From contig RPFO01000225.1 of NCBI GenBank assembly GCA_009746045.1, positions 701,001-765,000 of the forward strand: DNA of 64,000 bases, given 5' to 3'. Position 1 is the first letter of the stretch. The number at the start of each line of letters is the position of its first letter. Below the pieces are notes generated by a model. It ran no database searches and was not told where the DNA came from. It saw only the letters and a program-made list of their open reading frames with translations. Of the stretch, positions 11,254 through 21,923 are shown piece by piece. This stretch comes from Mesostigma viride. Lineage: Eukaryota; Streptophyta; Mesostigmatophyceae; Mesostigmatales; Mesostigmataceae. The position numbers and the translations under genes are program-made.

Positions 11254-11570
11254 TACACCCGGCATGTATACCCGGAGTGTACACCCGGAGTGTACACCCG
11301 TGTGCACCCGGCAGTGCAGACCGAAGTGGAGCGTGACCCACAACGACGTTGTGGGTCACGCTACACTTCGGCCCACCGCCACGCTCAAGTGTCGGCGCTT
11401 GCATACTGTACATATGTTATGTAGTGGCGTGATCCACAACGTCGTTGTGGGTCACGCCACTACATACAGTGCATACAGGGCCTTAGCGTGTGGCAGTAGA
11501 CCGAAGTGCACCCGGCGTGTACACCTGTGTACACCCGGAGTGTACACCCGTGTGCACCCACTTACAGGCG
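11254..11570. repeat. GTGTACACCC-type short repeats and two long hairpins
   Basis: Arrays built on GTGTACACCCG occur at 11266-11310 and 11515-11560. Between them are two hairpins. One is centred near 11345, with arms of about 24 bases and core GTGACCCACAAC-GAC-GTTGTGGGTCAC. The other is centred near 11443, with arms of about 23 bases and the same core. The same array and core hairpin recur at 15690-15790 in direct orientation. No coding function is seen; terminal or replication signals of a transposon are possible. Confidence 0.75.
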
Positions 11571-11647
11571 GACTTGAGGATGAATTACCATCCTTGAAAA
11601 AATGATGTTTTGACGTAGGTGGTCGGAAAGTTGCACGAACGGCAGCG

Positions 11648-12536
11648 ATGGCAGACGGCTTGGCTACGTCGGCGGAGAGAGTGAAGGACACACTGGCCAC
11701 CATGCGCTCGACATTGCGTGAGCCGGTAAGTACAGTAGACGGTTACGCAGTTGGCGGGTATAATTTCATGTTACGCGGCTGGGCATATTACGGAGACAAG
11801 GTCGTTGTCCCTGGCGTTATGCAGGCAGGTGATGCGTGGCCGGGCGCCATGCCCTTTTTGTTTTTTTTGGGCCAACATGCACCTGATGCTTTTCGTCGGT
11901 TGTTGACAACCCAATCTGGTGGCTGGCATCCATGCTTTGGACGTACGCGGGCCGGGATGCACGTGCACGGAGCGCAGGTGAACAATTGCAAGACACCGAA
12001 TGACTTCGTCAGTCTGTCCAGAGATTTTAAGGGCTCTCCCGTTGAGAGGCTCGTCGTTACCTTACACACGAAACAGGAGTTACACAGGCGCAAGGATGAC
12101 CTGAAGAAGCTGGCTGGCGATACGTGGGACGTCAACGCATGCACGGCCGCCGTAAGGTTTTCCCTGTAATGTAGCTACAATGTTGTTGCTTTCTGTTGGA
12201 TGCATTGCAGGTAGAATGCTAGGCCTTGAACCAACCGGCCGAGGCACATGGGTGACGTCTCTGAATTTGTGGCATGGGGTGTTCCTGGTTTCATGCTGCT
12301 TCAATGTACATGGATGCCGTTTGTACGCAGCATCGACGACTGAATGAGCACCAGAATAAGCGCGCTGCAAAGGTGTGGCCTGTCAAGAGTGAGCGCGATG
12401 CAAAGCTGCGGAAGCTTGGAGCCTCAACATCGTCTGCTGATGAGCAGAAAGAGGCTGAAGGTGCAGCGCCGGTTGCGTCTGGGGGTAATACACGGCAACC
12501 AGCGACGCAGGGTCAGCTCGCAGTCCTTCCCCCGCC
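11648..12536 (+). CDS. Unrecognised spliced gene segment, possibly 5' exons of the protease-like gene downstream
   Basis: No family was recognised. An ATG at 11648 opens a frame that reads to a GTAAGT donor near 11726 (MADGLATSAERVKDTLATM region). A second coding stretch (about 11810-12153) contains APDAFRRLLTTQSGGWHPCF and a Lys/Arg-rich end, and stops at a GTAAGG donor. A third (about 12351-12536) is Lys/Glu/Ala-rich and follows a pyrimidine-AG acceptor near 12330. These stretches stop at the palindromic insertion at 12545. Orientation and the next acceptor at 13779 suggest they may be joined to the exon at 13780-15333 by an intron that now holds the palindrome. This joining is an inference from splice-like signals. 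Confidence 0.4.
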
Positions 12537-12544
12537 CCTAACAG

Positions 12545-13484
12545 TTATTATAAATAGTGACGGAACCTTTTTGCCACTTGGGCAATTAGGTCCGTCACTA
12601 TTTATCCGGCGAAAACCACTCGCCGGCATCTATTCCGCGTTAAGTTCACGTGAACGTGGCGCGGAATTGATGCCGGCGAGTGGTTTTCGCCGGATAAATA
12701 GTGACGGACCTAATTGCCCAAGTGGCAAAAAGGTTCCGTCACTATTTATAATAACTAAAACGTCGTAGTGTGGGGGCCGATATCTATCGTACCGCTGATG
12801 CCTACTGCAGTACCGAATCTCGCCTTAACGATATTCCAACCGGGCATATTTTCCCTTCTGGCACTTTCGTTTGGCCTTCTGGTATCAATTCCTTCCGGTA
12901 TTCTGAAATACCCGTGTCACCACAGGGATTCGAACCCCCGACTTACGAGGTCTTAGTTATTATAAATAGTGACGGAACCTTTTTGCCACTTGGGCAATTA
13001 GGTCCGTCACTATTTATCCGGCGAAAACCACTCGCCGGCATCAATTCCGCGCCACGTTCACGTGAACTTAACGCGGAATAGATGCCGGCGAGTGGTTTTC
13101 GCCGGATAAATAGTGACGGACCTAATTGCCTGAGTGGCAAAAAGGTTCCGTCACTATTTATAATAACTAAGACCTCGTAAGTCGGGGGTTCGAATCCCTG
13201 TGGTGACACGGGTATTTCCGAATACCGGAAGGAATTGATACCAGAAGGCCAAACGAAAGTGCCAGAAGGGAAAATATGCCCGGTTGGAATATCGTTAAGG
13301 CGAGATTCGGTACTGCAGTAGGCATCAGCGGTACGATAGATATCGGCCCCCACACTACGACGTTTTAGTTATTATAAATAGTGACGGAACCTTTTTGCCA
13401 CTTGGGCAATTAGGTCCGTCACTATTTATCCGGCGAAAACCACTCGCCGGCATCAATTCCGCGCCACGTTCACGTGAACTTAAC
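12545..13484. repeat. Nested palindrome: three copies of a 210-bp foldback element in an ~850-bp inverted repeat
   Basis: A 210-bp near-perfect palindrome (12545-12754) has ends TTATTATAAATAGTGACGGA and centre GTTCACGTGAAC. It recurs complete at about 12958-13167 and as a half copy at about 13367-13484. The spacer 12755-12957 and the spacer 13168-13366 are reverse complements of each other. From the centre near 13064 the two sides therefore mirror each other over about 420 bases each way. The spacers contain GGTTCGAATCC, a perfect RNA polymerase III B-box / tRNA T-arm consensus, at 13188-13198 (plus) and 12925-12935 (minus). Foldback (MITE-like) elements inserted within one another or an inverted duplication would explain it. 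Confidence 0.85.
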
Positions 13485-13716
13485 GCCCACCTCACATTTG
13501 TAGCATAAGCTATGCGTCAGCCTACCTATGGTATTGCACTGGTTGTATTGCACCCACAGTGTTGCGCCCCGGCACCATGCCGTGGAGAGAGCGCTCTGTG
13601 GCCTGCCCACCTGCGGCAGTGAGAGAAGCTAGGGCGCCCTCCCTCCTTCTCACTGTGTATATAGGGTTGAAGGTTCCTTTACTCTGTATTGGCACCCACG
13701 TGACGCAGTCACGTGC

Positions 13717-13740
13717 TTATTAATTAATTAATTAATTAAT
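13717..13740. repeat. (TTAA)n tetranucleotide tract
   Basis: This is an AATT-type tetranucleotide run in the putative intron before the protease-like exon. Similar tracts at 15386-15398, 26042-26053, 27772-27780, 28407-28426, 30425-30439, 44136-44153 and 50286-50302 mark borders of repeat blocks. At several sites (15346, 26010, 28430, 44160) the tract adjoins a conserved hairpin of the form GTGCTCC...GGAGCAC, as expected for the short-repeat tail of a LINE family. Confidence 0.7.
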
Positions 13741-13779
13741 CTGCCTGGTGATGTGTGTGATCGGCACTGTGTGTTGCAG

Positions 13780-15333
13780 CTCATGCGCGTGGCATCAGCA
13801 GCCAATCGGGGCAGCGGGGACGAGGCCGCCACGGCGGTGGTGGGCGGGGGCAGCGGGGACGAGGCCGCCACGCCGGTGGTGGGCGGGGGCAGCGGGGGTG
13901 AGGCCGCCACGGCGCCGGTGGGCGGGGGCAGCGGGGACGAGGCCGCCACGGCGGTGGTGGGCGGGGGCAGCGGGGGTGAGGCCGCCACGCCGGTGGTGGG
14001 CGGGGGCAGCGGGGACGAGGCCGCCACGGCGGTGGTGGGCGGGGGCAGCGGGGGTGAGGCCGCGGGCAGCGGGGGCGGGGTCGCGGCCAGCAATGATGGG
14101 TGGACAGTTTCTGAAGATGCGGAGGAGGTGGACTGAGTGCTGAGAAGCGCCCAACCGAGGAGCAGGCACGTACGGGGCCTCACGAATTTTTAGACGTGGA
14201 TGCGTGGGCGGATGCGGCTGAGGCTGCGGCTGCGGCTGCGGGGGGGAAGCGAAAGCGAAACCCAAGGCCAGCCGCGCCACTGAAGGTGGTGGGTGATGAT
14301 GCCCCGTGCACGTCTTGCCAGCAGGGTGCCAGGTTTATGGCGGAGGAAGACTTGGTCGTAACAGGCGAGCATCAACGCGTTATGAAAAACGAAAAAAACT
14401 GTTGCTTCTTAGATGCAGCAGTTGACGTGATTTTTTTTACCATCTTGTTTGTCTTGCAAACACTTGGCGCCCCAGGACTGTCATTCCTCGTTACACGTCC
14501 GCCTGGTGTGCCACATACCCCGGATATTTGCCGGATCGGCTGGATTCTCATGAAATTGATGTTCTACCGGAGTGCTGGTAGGCTGGACATGATGACTAAA
14601 TGGCGGAACATGCTGTTTGATCAGATTTCCAAAGTCGCCCGGGTGCGTGAGCTGGGTGTTAAAGTGGGAGGAATGGGGTCCGTCCATGAAGCATTGTCGG
14701 TACTTCTTGTACATTTGAAGGGGTGCCAGCCTACCTTTACACCCTACAAGTGTGTCGCACGCGCTTCGGAAAAAGAAGATTGTGAACCCCCGCATCCAAT
14801 CGACCTAGAAAGGGCGCACAGTTCCGTACTGGCACGCCTCATGGACAACGCCGGTTTGTTGGCCAACATGCGGGCTGTCTGCCTGGAAGGCTATATAAGC
14901 ATCCACCAAGTCGCACGGTGTAAAAGCTTGGGACCGGAACCGTGCCTGAGGCAGCGTGTCTTTAAAGGCAACCCCGCATACCTGGTGTTTACCAAGCTCC
15001 ATGGGCTGAAGCGTACCCCCTTGGACTCATACAGTGGGCCTCCTTTGCCCGTCGCTTTCAATGTGGAAATTAATGTGGATGAAGACGGTGCCATGTCTAA
15101 ACGCACAGTGGACCTGCGCCTTGCAATTCTCATGCGAGCGTATTTTAAGCACTGGACCACATTGGTGCCTGCAAGCACTGACCCCACCATGCAGGTGGTG
15201 CGACGAGTGGGTGGAGTATGATGACCTTTTGGAAACCGTCCAGCCACGTGGTCGTCTGAGTGATGTCGTCCAGCAGTTGACCGGCTGCATGTATGGAGCG
15301 GTGTACCGTGTGATTACGCCATGCCAGAACTAA
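13780..15333 (+). CDS. Putative ubiquitin-specific-protease-like (C19 fold) protein, last exon
   Basis: The exon follows a TTGCAG acceptor. It opens with seven 13-residue repeats of the type GSGDEAATAVVGG (13810-14085, 39-bp DNA unit). An acidic segment, an Ala run and a Lys/Arg-rich patch (GKRKRNPRP) follow, then a possible zinc-binding CTSC. The box EKNCCFLDAAVDVIFF resembles the catalytic Cys box of deubiquitinating enzymes. Far downstream, FKHWTTLV followed by WVEYDDLLETV resembles their His box. Two frame breaks interrupt the exon: near 14130 (like one missing base) and near 15215. The stop is at 15331-15333. Family recognition is from motifs only. If right, it would cleave ubiquitin or a ubiquitin-like modifier in nucleus or cytoplasm. 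Its setting among transposon repeats suggests it may be cargo or an accessory gene of a mobile element. Confidence 0.45.
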
Positions 15334-15576
15334 CCGAGTGCAGTGTCAATCATGCTCCACGGCTCCCCACCGGGACTCCGCGTAGTTAATTAATTAATGC
15401 CAATAAATGTGAATGGTGAGGACAACTTAATATCAACTTGTCATCGAGTACTGACCGCGTACATGTGTCTCCCATGCACATGCTGACAGGTTTACTGGGG
15501 ATTAGCGTGCACTTTAGGTTAGTCAGTCAGTCAGTTTATTCCCACGCCGGTTATCCGACAGAGTTATATTAAGGGG

Positions 15577-15840
15577 GTTAGTCAGTGTTGCGAATCTCGC
15601 CTCCTAAGTCCTACGATAATCTTAGTTAATACTCGTACATTATTACAACTAGGTACTGGTGAACTTATGAACTTTCTACAGAATACACCCGGCGTGTACA
15701 CCCGTGTACACCCGGAGTGTACACCCGTGTGTACCCGGGAGTGCACTGCGAAGTGGAGCGTGACCCACAACGACGTTGTGGATCACGCCACCACATACAT
15801 ATGTACAGTACATACTTGTACTAGCGCCGACACTTGGTTA
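15577..15840 (+). repeat. Direct repeat of the 10.97-11.4 kb repeat block
   Basis: The start GTTAGTCAGTGTTGCGAATCT (first 20 bases shared with 10971-10990) and the later GTGTACACCC array plus hairpin core (15690-15790) appear here in the same order and orientation as at 10971-11420. The two blocks bracket the 11.6-15.3 kb gene, as direct terminal repeats would. The intervening sequences of the blocks differ, so the match is mosaic. Confidence 0.65.
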
Positions 15841-16185
15841 AACATACATGAACATTAATACTTGTGACATGATTAGAATTAATATAATGGTAACCCCTTC
15901 TTTGCTGGGTAAATAATAATAGTTAGTATAACTTGGGCTGGACAACCATGGTTAAGGTAATGGCAACATGACTTGCCTAAAGCATTGTTGTTCACTTTGT
16001 CTTTACCACCATGGTAAGGGTACATGGTAACATCACTTGGCGTGTATCAAATGGTGACTTGGGCTTGACAACCATAGCTAGTGTAGATGGTACCATCACT
16101 TGGCTTGATTTATTAAGTTAGACAACTAACTTGATAAACATTGGAGGCCTGAGGTTCCATGGTTATGGTAGGGGTAATACCAGCA
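15841..16185. other. Low-complexity spacer, no gene seen
   Basis: AT-rich DNA with repeated CATGGTTA / TGGTAACATCACTTGGC phrases (15945-16100) that look like degenerate tandem copies of about 80 bases. Nothing coding was recognised. Confidence 0.5.
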
Positions 16186-16189
16186 TCAC

Positions 16190-16620
16190 TACCCTAACTC
16201 ATTAATTGAGTGATGTTTAATTGAGTATGTTAGTGGGAGCATGTACAATGTGATTTTAATTTTAAATTTAATTAAATTATAACATGCCTCCGCTGGGGGG
16301 CCATGTAGCACATATTCCAGTGGGGGGTGGGGGTGGGTGGAAGCTGAACCGCGGGGCCCAAAGGGGGCCATCTATTCTAATCTACTCTAAACCTTTCTAG
16401 CCTTGCGCTTGCCCCGCCCTGTGGTGGGGGTTTGCCCACAGGGGCAGGCTCATGTGCCAAGACAATGTCTTGCCACAATGTGATATGACTTCCACTATGA
16501 GTATAAAAGTCCTCATGGCATCGGGAAGGAGGGTTAAGGCGAGACATGGGGCCCCAGCAATATGACCGCCCGTGCATGCAATGCAGCCTACAAACTAATG
16601 TTTCACTTAATACAAACTAA
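16190..16620 (-). mobile_element. 3' fragment of a LINE (end of ORF2 and 3' untranslated region)
   Basis: The minus-strand frame ending at 16377 finishes with APVGKPPPQGGASARLERF. This matches the end of the plus-strand LINE frame at 31.55 kb (APVGKPPPPKRKGRF). Downstream (16290-16330) the phrase ATATGTGCTACATGGC is shared with 31715-31730 and 32070-32085, where it precedes TCCCAACGGAGTCA. It is a 5'-truncated copy, typical of LINE insertions. Confidence 0.65.
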
Positions 16621-17118
16621 TGCACAGTCAACCTAAACTATACTAGTACGATGAAAGGCTAGACACCCCGGGCCCCACGACGGAGGGCACGGCTAGCCCG
16701 CCGGCTAGCACGGCTAGATGTAGCATGTTCCTTCCAATATGAACCTAAATCTCCTGCATCAAGTATATAGCAGTCATTCACTTTATATACATGCATGCTG
16801 TAGCGAGCAAATAAGTGGACAACTGAAAGGGGTCAACCAATTTAATTGCAAAGCCGTAGTATGTCTGCAAGCAAGCCTGCCTTTATATAAGGAGAGTTGG
16901 GTCTTATGATACCAGGCTTCCTAACACTCTAGCAACGATGGAAGTTTATGTTCATCATGGCACTACATCCATGTAAGTACCGCGTACTGTAGGTTGTCTC
17001 CACATATCGCTGATCAATTCTACTTGTGTTGGAAAGGTTTTTCCATCAGAATAATGTATGCACACACTTTGGTGGGTCACAGAAGGGTTAGCATGACATG
17101 CGTCCAGCCAAGGTTGTT
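16621..17118. other. Spacer without recognised genes
   Basis: The segment has moderate AT content and no frame that continues into a known family. Short CGGCTAGC repeats occur at 16690-16720. It would include the 3' region of the MYND gene. Confidence 0.45.
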
Positions 17119-18270
17119 TCACTTAGCACATTCTCCATCGCCACATCCCTTTGCGGCAAAATCGTCCACCGGCACAGCCCCTGGCGCCACAGCCACTGGC
17201 GGCTCAGCCATTTGCGCCACAGCCACTTCCGGCACAGCCACTGGCGCCACAGCCACTTGTGGCACGGCCACTTGCACCACAGCCACTTGAGATGATGCCA
17301 CTGGCGCCACATCCTCGAGAGCCGCATCCACTCCCGGCACAGCCACTGGCGCCACAGCCACTTGCGCCACATCCACTTGCGGCAAAGCCTCCTGTGGCAC
17401 AGCCACTTGCGGCACAGACGCTTGCTGCACAGGGTTCTCTTCCTTGTAGTTGGCCCTTCGCCAGACGTCCACGCTACGGCGGGCATTGGCAATCAACTCG
17501 CACTTGCCTTCGTGATTAAGCAAAAAGTGCCGTGCTTGACATTCCGAGGAGCAATAAGTTGCGTCCATGCAATCCCGGCATACCTTCAGATCGACGCCAG
17601 CGCCACCATTGAAACACTTGACGCAACGACCACCCTCGGACGGCTTCTCGTCATATAATAGAACAAAACCCCGTCGCAGTCACCCGGAGTTCCCTGCGCG
17701 GTGACGGGGAAAGACGCCGCGACTAAGACGCCGTCGTTGTCGCGCTCCGTAAATCGCACAAACACGTCGTAGCGAGACGAAGACTGCATGGCGAGGAATG
17801 CCTGCGAGATAAGCGGCAACGCTCGTGCCTGCAAATTCTGCCAACAGGGCGTTTGCGGAGACGAAGCGCAGGGGGACGGCAGTAAATGCCTCCGACAGGT
17901 ACTCAACAGGAAAACGCGCCTCCAAAAGCAGCACCGTCTCCTCCGAAAGATTCTTCAACTTCTTCTCGGTGTTCATCTGGATCGTTACGTTGGGCACGGC
18001 CGAAATGCAGCCGCGAAATGTTTGTAGATATTCGTAAAAATCATAAATGACGACGTCTCTCGCCGCCGCCATTTCACGACGCTCCGGCAGCACAGCCGGG
18101 AATATCTCAATGGCGATTCCTTCCATCTGCTTCATAATACCACGAAACCAGCTTTTAGAGCAAAAGTTATGGATGGATTGTGAACTTCGAAGTGAGACGA
18201 TGCCTGTGAATATACATGCGCACGCAGACCTCGCCACCTTGGAAATAAAACAGTCAAGACGCCAACCCAT
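17119..18270 (-). CDS. MYND-type zinc finger protein with Ala/Pro/Val repeat tail
   Basis: The ATG at 18270 opens a frame of unknown family: a helical part, then RFPVEYLSEAFTAVPLRF. After a frame break near 17800-17830 it continues through YDVFVRFTERDNDG. A second break near 17655 (one base apparently missing) leads into a MYND finger. That finger is: Cys pairs RCVKC and CRDC, then YCSSECQ, then His and Cys in HFLLNHEGKC (17640-17510). MYND fingers bind proline-rich peptides in partner proteins. The tail (17440-17170) is a run of VAVPQVAVAPVAV-like repeats coded by a GCCACTTGCG-type tandem repeat, ending near 17119. The N-terminal function is unknown. The frame breaks may be consensus errors, since the zinc ligands are intact. 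Confidence 0.6.
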
Positions 18271-18430
18271 GCAATATGTATGTAGGGGGCTCCTCTTTAC
18301 GTTCTGTACTTCTGTACGTACTTTACGTGTTGGGCCGGTGGTCAGCTCGTAACAAGTCAGTCAGTCTGTCTCTTGCGGAACTTCAAGTACAGAATTCGCC
18401 ACCACTTTGGGCCGTATCGGTCCTTGGTAG

Positions 18431-19334
18431 TTACGCAACAAACATTCGAACGGTCGCCGTGGAAAGTACCTTTGTTGCGTAACTAGTTGCGTTACCGCGG
18501 GTTGGTACTGTAAACCCATGGGCGGCCTGGGGGGCATTGTTCAGGGAAAACTCCACCAAGCCCAGAAGTTCATCCCAATTGCTGCCCACCGTGTCGGTGT
18601 AGTGTCGCATGGTCTCTTGCACCGTGCGGTTCAACCGCTCCACCACCAGGTGCGACGACGAGCTGTGGTAGGCCGTGCCCAGCGACACCTTGGTGCCCAG
18701 TTGCTCGAAAAACTCCTGCCAGAATTTGGCCGTGAAGAGCTTGTCGCGGTCAGAGATGAACTGCACCGGCTGAGCCCGTGAAACCGAAACACGTGCGTCA
18801 GGTATATCTTGGCGCACTCCTCCGCTGTGAGGTCGACCGGACACGGAGCCAGGTGACACATGCGCGTCAGGCGGTCCACGAACACCAAGACCATGCTGTT
18901 GCCGTTCTTCGTCTTCTTAAACGGGCCGATGAAGTCCATCATGATAGAATCCCAAGGACCCATAGGATCCGGCAGCGTCTTAGGGACGGCCTGAGAGCCC
19001 GTGTTCCTGGACTTCATGATCTGACACGAGGGGCACTGGCGCACATACGTCTCGATATACTCCTTCATCCCTGGCCAGTAGAAGTGCTTACGTGCCCGGG
19101 GAAGGAGACGGTGACTTCCCTGATGTCCGCCCAGAAGAGAATCATGGAGCTCGTGAAGCAAGGCAGCCCTAAAAGCTCAGGAACATACAGCCGCCATTCC
19201 TCCGGCTGGGGACTCACGAACAGGCGCCCCTCCTGGAACTTGCAAGGATAGGCCCCCATCTGCTGGGGATGTGCCCGGATGGCTTCAAGTGCTGCTTCCT
19301 CCGTGATCGTGAAACGGCTGATCAGCATCTCCAA
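18431..19334 (-). pseudogene. pol: Ty3/gypsy integrase domain (element 2), 3'-truncated
   Basis: The HHCC zinc-binding part is visible: His in HELHDSLLGGHQGSHR, then CPSC. The catalytic core follows: first Asp in SIMMDFIGPF, second in FISDRDKLF, Glu in VVERLNRTVQET. The core is spread over two frames that meet near 18770-18800. The gene stops making sense near 18500, after GFTVP. The integrase C-terminus, any chromodomain and the 3' LTR are missing. A small inverted repeat (GTTACGCAACAAA at 18430 and its complement at 18471) sits at this break. Element 2 is therefore a truncated, immobile copy. Confidence 0.85.
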
Positions 19335-21230
19335 GTCCGACGTGACTGTGAACGTCCGCAGCCGGTTTCTGCCGCATCCGTACCCGCCTGGTTGACGAAT
19401 TCTGAGAAGACTGTGGGAGGGCCGAGCGGCTGAAGCTGAAAAATTCCCTGGGGCGGCACCACATGACTAAGGGGCACGCGCGCATGCGACCCCTCCCCCT
19501 CCCCGGGGGTGTCCACGTCCTCGTGGGCGCTTGGTTGAACCGTCTCCTCCGGGAGGGGTGACAAGTCATCCATGGTGGTGTGCCCAAGATGAAACAAGTG
19601 GCGGGCCTGGGGAGACCGTGGTTCCACACCGTAGGCGGTCCCCGGGGCGGCCACTGGGACACAGGTGGTATGCAGCACGTCCATGTCCTCGTAGAACCAA
19701 TAGTCCGCCCGTCGCGAGAGGGCGTCGGGCACCACATTGTCCGCGCCCTTGACATATTGGATCTTGAACGGCGCAAACTGTGACAGGTACTCCATCCACC
19801 GCGCCTGACGGGGCGTCAAGTTGGGCTGCACCAGGAGGTGGGTGAGCGGCCGGTGGTCCGTGTGGATCACCAGGCGATGGGGGTCGAGATCCCCCTGCTC
19901 ACTGATGGCCACCGAAAACTGGGCCCCCAAGAGATGATGACGCCACGTGTGGCAGCTGTAGACTACTGCCAGGAGTTCCTGCTGATGCACTGGATAATTC
20001 CGCTCCGCCGGAATCATCGTGCGTGAGATGTACTCGATGGGCTGAAGGCCCTTGCCTTGGTCCTGCAGGAGAACACCCCCAATGGCCACCTTACTGGCGT
20101 CCGTGGCCACGACGAGAGGAAGGGCCGGATCCGGCAGGACAAGGACTGGCGCTGTGGTGAGGTGGCGCCTCGAAAGCCTGTTGGCACTGCTCAGCCCAAA
20201 GGAACGGGGTACCCTTCTTGAGAAGAGCGTTGATCGGGGCGGCGATGGTGGCAAACCGCGGGATGAACCGTCGGTAGTAAGTAAGATGCCAATCCCAGGA
20301 AACTGCGCACCCCTTTCACGTCCGTAGGGATCGACAGGCCATTGCTGGACGGACTCGATCTTCTCAGGGTCGGTCGCGATGCCGTCCGCGGACAGGGTAT
20401 GGCCCAGAAACGGCACGCAGCGACCGGCGCGCACCTTGGCCTTCCGCGCCGAAAGGTGCTCATCCTCCATGATCTGCAGCACGGCGTCCACATCCTCCAG
20501 GTGCTCCTCGAACGTCTTGGAGTACACCAGGATGTCGTCCAGATACGCCAGCGCGCACGTGCGCTTGTAGGTCCAGGGCGGGCGCGCCCCCTTCTGCGGG
20601 TCCGCCAGGTCCTGGGAGACCTGCGGCAAGTGGGCTGTGCCCATCACCGGACGGAGGATGTCATTCATCAGCATCTGGAAGGACGCAGGCGAATTACACA
20701 GCCCCATTGCCGCCACCCGAAACTGGTAGTGACCGAAGGGCGTAGCGAACGCGGTCTTGTGGCAGTCTTCTGGCGCGATGCGCAGCTGCCAAAACCCGTC
20801 CGCACAGTCGATGACGGTGAAACACGTAGCCCCCTGGACACGGTTGAAGATGTCGTCGATCCGCGGTAGAGGATACCGGGACTTGACGGTGATGGCGTTC
20901 AGCTTCCGGTAATCAGTCACCAGACGCCACTTGCCCCTGGCTTGGGAACGAGCAGCACGCCCGCTGAGAAGGGGCTGTTGCTGGGTTCAATGAGCCCAGC
21001 GTCGAGCAGTGAAATGAGGATCTTCTTGAGCTCCACCAGCTCGACTGGGCCCATGCGGTACATGGGAGACACGGTAGGCCCGGAACCCTCCTGGAGCTGG
21101 ACACGATGTAACACCGATCGATTGGGAGGGAACTGGGGGGTGCGATCCGCGAAGAGGCAGTGCGCTTCTCCAGGACGGCATTGAACCGCGCCAGCTCGTC
21201 CGGTGTGAACCGGCACCAATCTCGTTAAGC
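19335..21230 (-). pseudogene. pol: Ty3/gypsy reverse transcriptase and RNase H (element 2)
   Basis: The reverse transcriptase begins in the 21219-20917 frame (LIEPSNSPFSAGVLLVPKP). After a break near 20940 it continues with MTDYRKLNAITVKSRYPLP, GLCNSPASFQ and YLDD in ALAYLDDILVYS. Between about 20330 and 20190 the reading frame slips and returns, so part of the connection domain is garbled. RNase H motifs follow: VVATDASKVAIGG, HQQELLAVVY and VIHTDHRPL. Sequence agrees closely with element 1 up to the point where element 1 is interrupted. Multiple frame breaks predict a non-functional polyprotein unless they are consensus errors. Confidence 0.88.
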
Positions 21231-21870
21231 AGAGCCTGAGTGCTGTCCAGGTCTATGCGATACATCGCGTACTCCTTGCCCTTCCGGAGCTGGCGCGCCA
21301 GCGTCTTGCTACTCATCAGGATCTGGGACGCTGGTCGAGGCCCGTCCGCCGAGCGCTCGTGTGTAATGTTATGGACCTCCGCGGCCTGTGCCCTATACTC
21401 GCTGTCTGGGCACCAGAATGAACCATCCGGAAACCAAACTACCCGCCGGCGCACACTGATGTCCACATCCTGCTTGTCCAGCCAGTCCACTCCAATGATG
21501 ATGTCGGCAGCGCCCAACGGCGCAATAGTCGCCACCAGGTCCACCGGCGTGCCCTGCAGCACACCCTTGATGTCTGCTAGGCCCGGCGATTGGTGTCGCC
21601 GACCGTCTGAGTAGGTGACATATACTGCCGTGGTGTGAGGTCGGGGTACCAGGCCCAGCCGACGCACCAGGGCCTCGTTGATGAAGGACGTGGAGGCGCC
21701 GGTGTCGACCAGGAACTTCACGTCCATGATCGTTTTCTCCTTCAAATACGGATCAAGGACGGTGGGAGGGACCAGTAACCCTCCGCTGAAAAGAAACAGA
21801 TGCCGCGAATCTCCTTGAGATGCACGCGCCGCCGGTTGGGTGGACGCGTCTGCGGCCACGTTATTGACGT
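21231..21870 (-). pseudogene. pol: Ty3/gypsy aspartic protease region (element 2)
   Basis: A retropepsin-like core is visible: VKFLVDTGASTSFINEALV, followed by the second-half motif ADIIIGVDWL. This corresponds to the protease that processes Gag-Pol in gypsy elements. Upstream (21871-22435) the same frame runs antiparallel to the true gag frame and is not real protein. Downstream a break near 21200 separates protease from reverse transcriptase. Confidence 0.82.
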
Positions 21871-21923
21871 CTACCTCTACTCTAGTTGACTCCGCGTCTG
21901 GGCTACCATCTGATTTTTCTACC

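Noticed and set aside
11254-11420. Direct terminal repeats (LTRs) of a retrotransposon with 15577-15840
   Set aside because: The two blocks match only in pieces, lack TG...CA ends, and no reverse transcriptase or primer site lies between them.
12915-13208. tRNA genes suggested by GGTTCGAATCC with a tRNA-like 3' half
   Set aside because: No matching acceptor 5' strand, D-arm or properly spaced anticodon arm is present. Only a T-arm/B-box-like piece is supported.
17151-17519. Pro/Ala/Gln-rich frames on the plus strand
   Set aside because: They are antisense reading of the tandem repeat that codes the tail of the MYND-finger protein, whose frame contains the zinc ligands.
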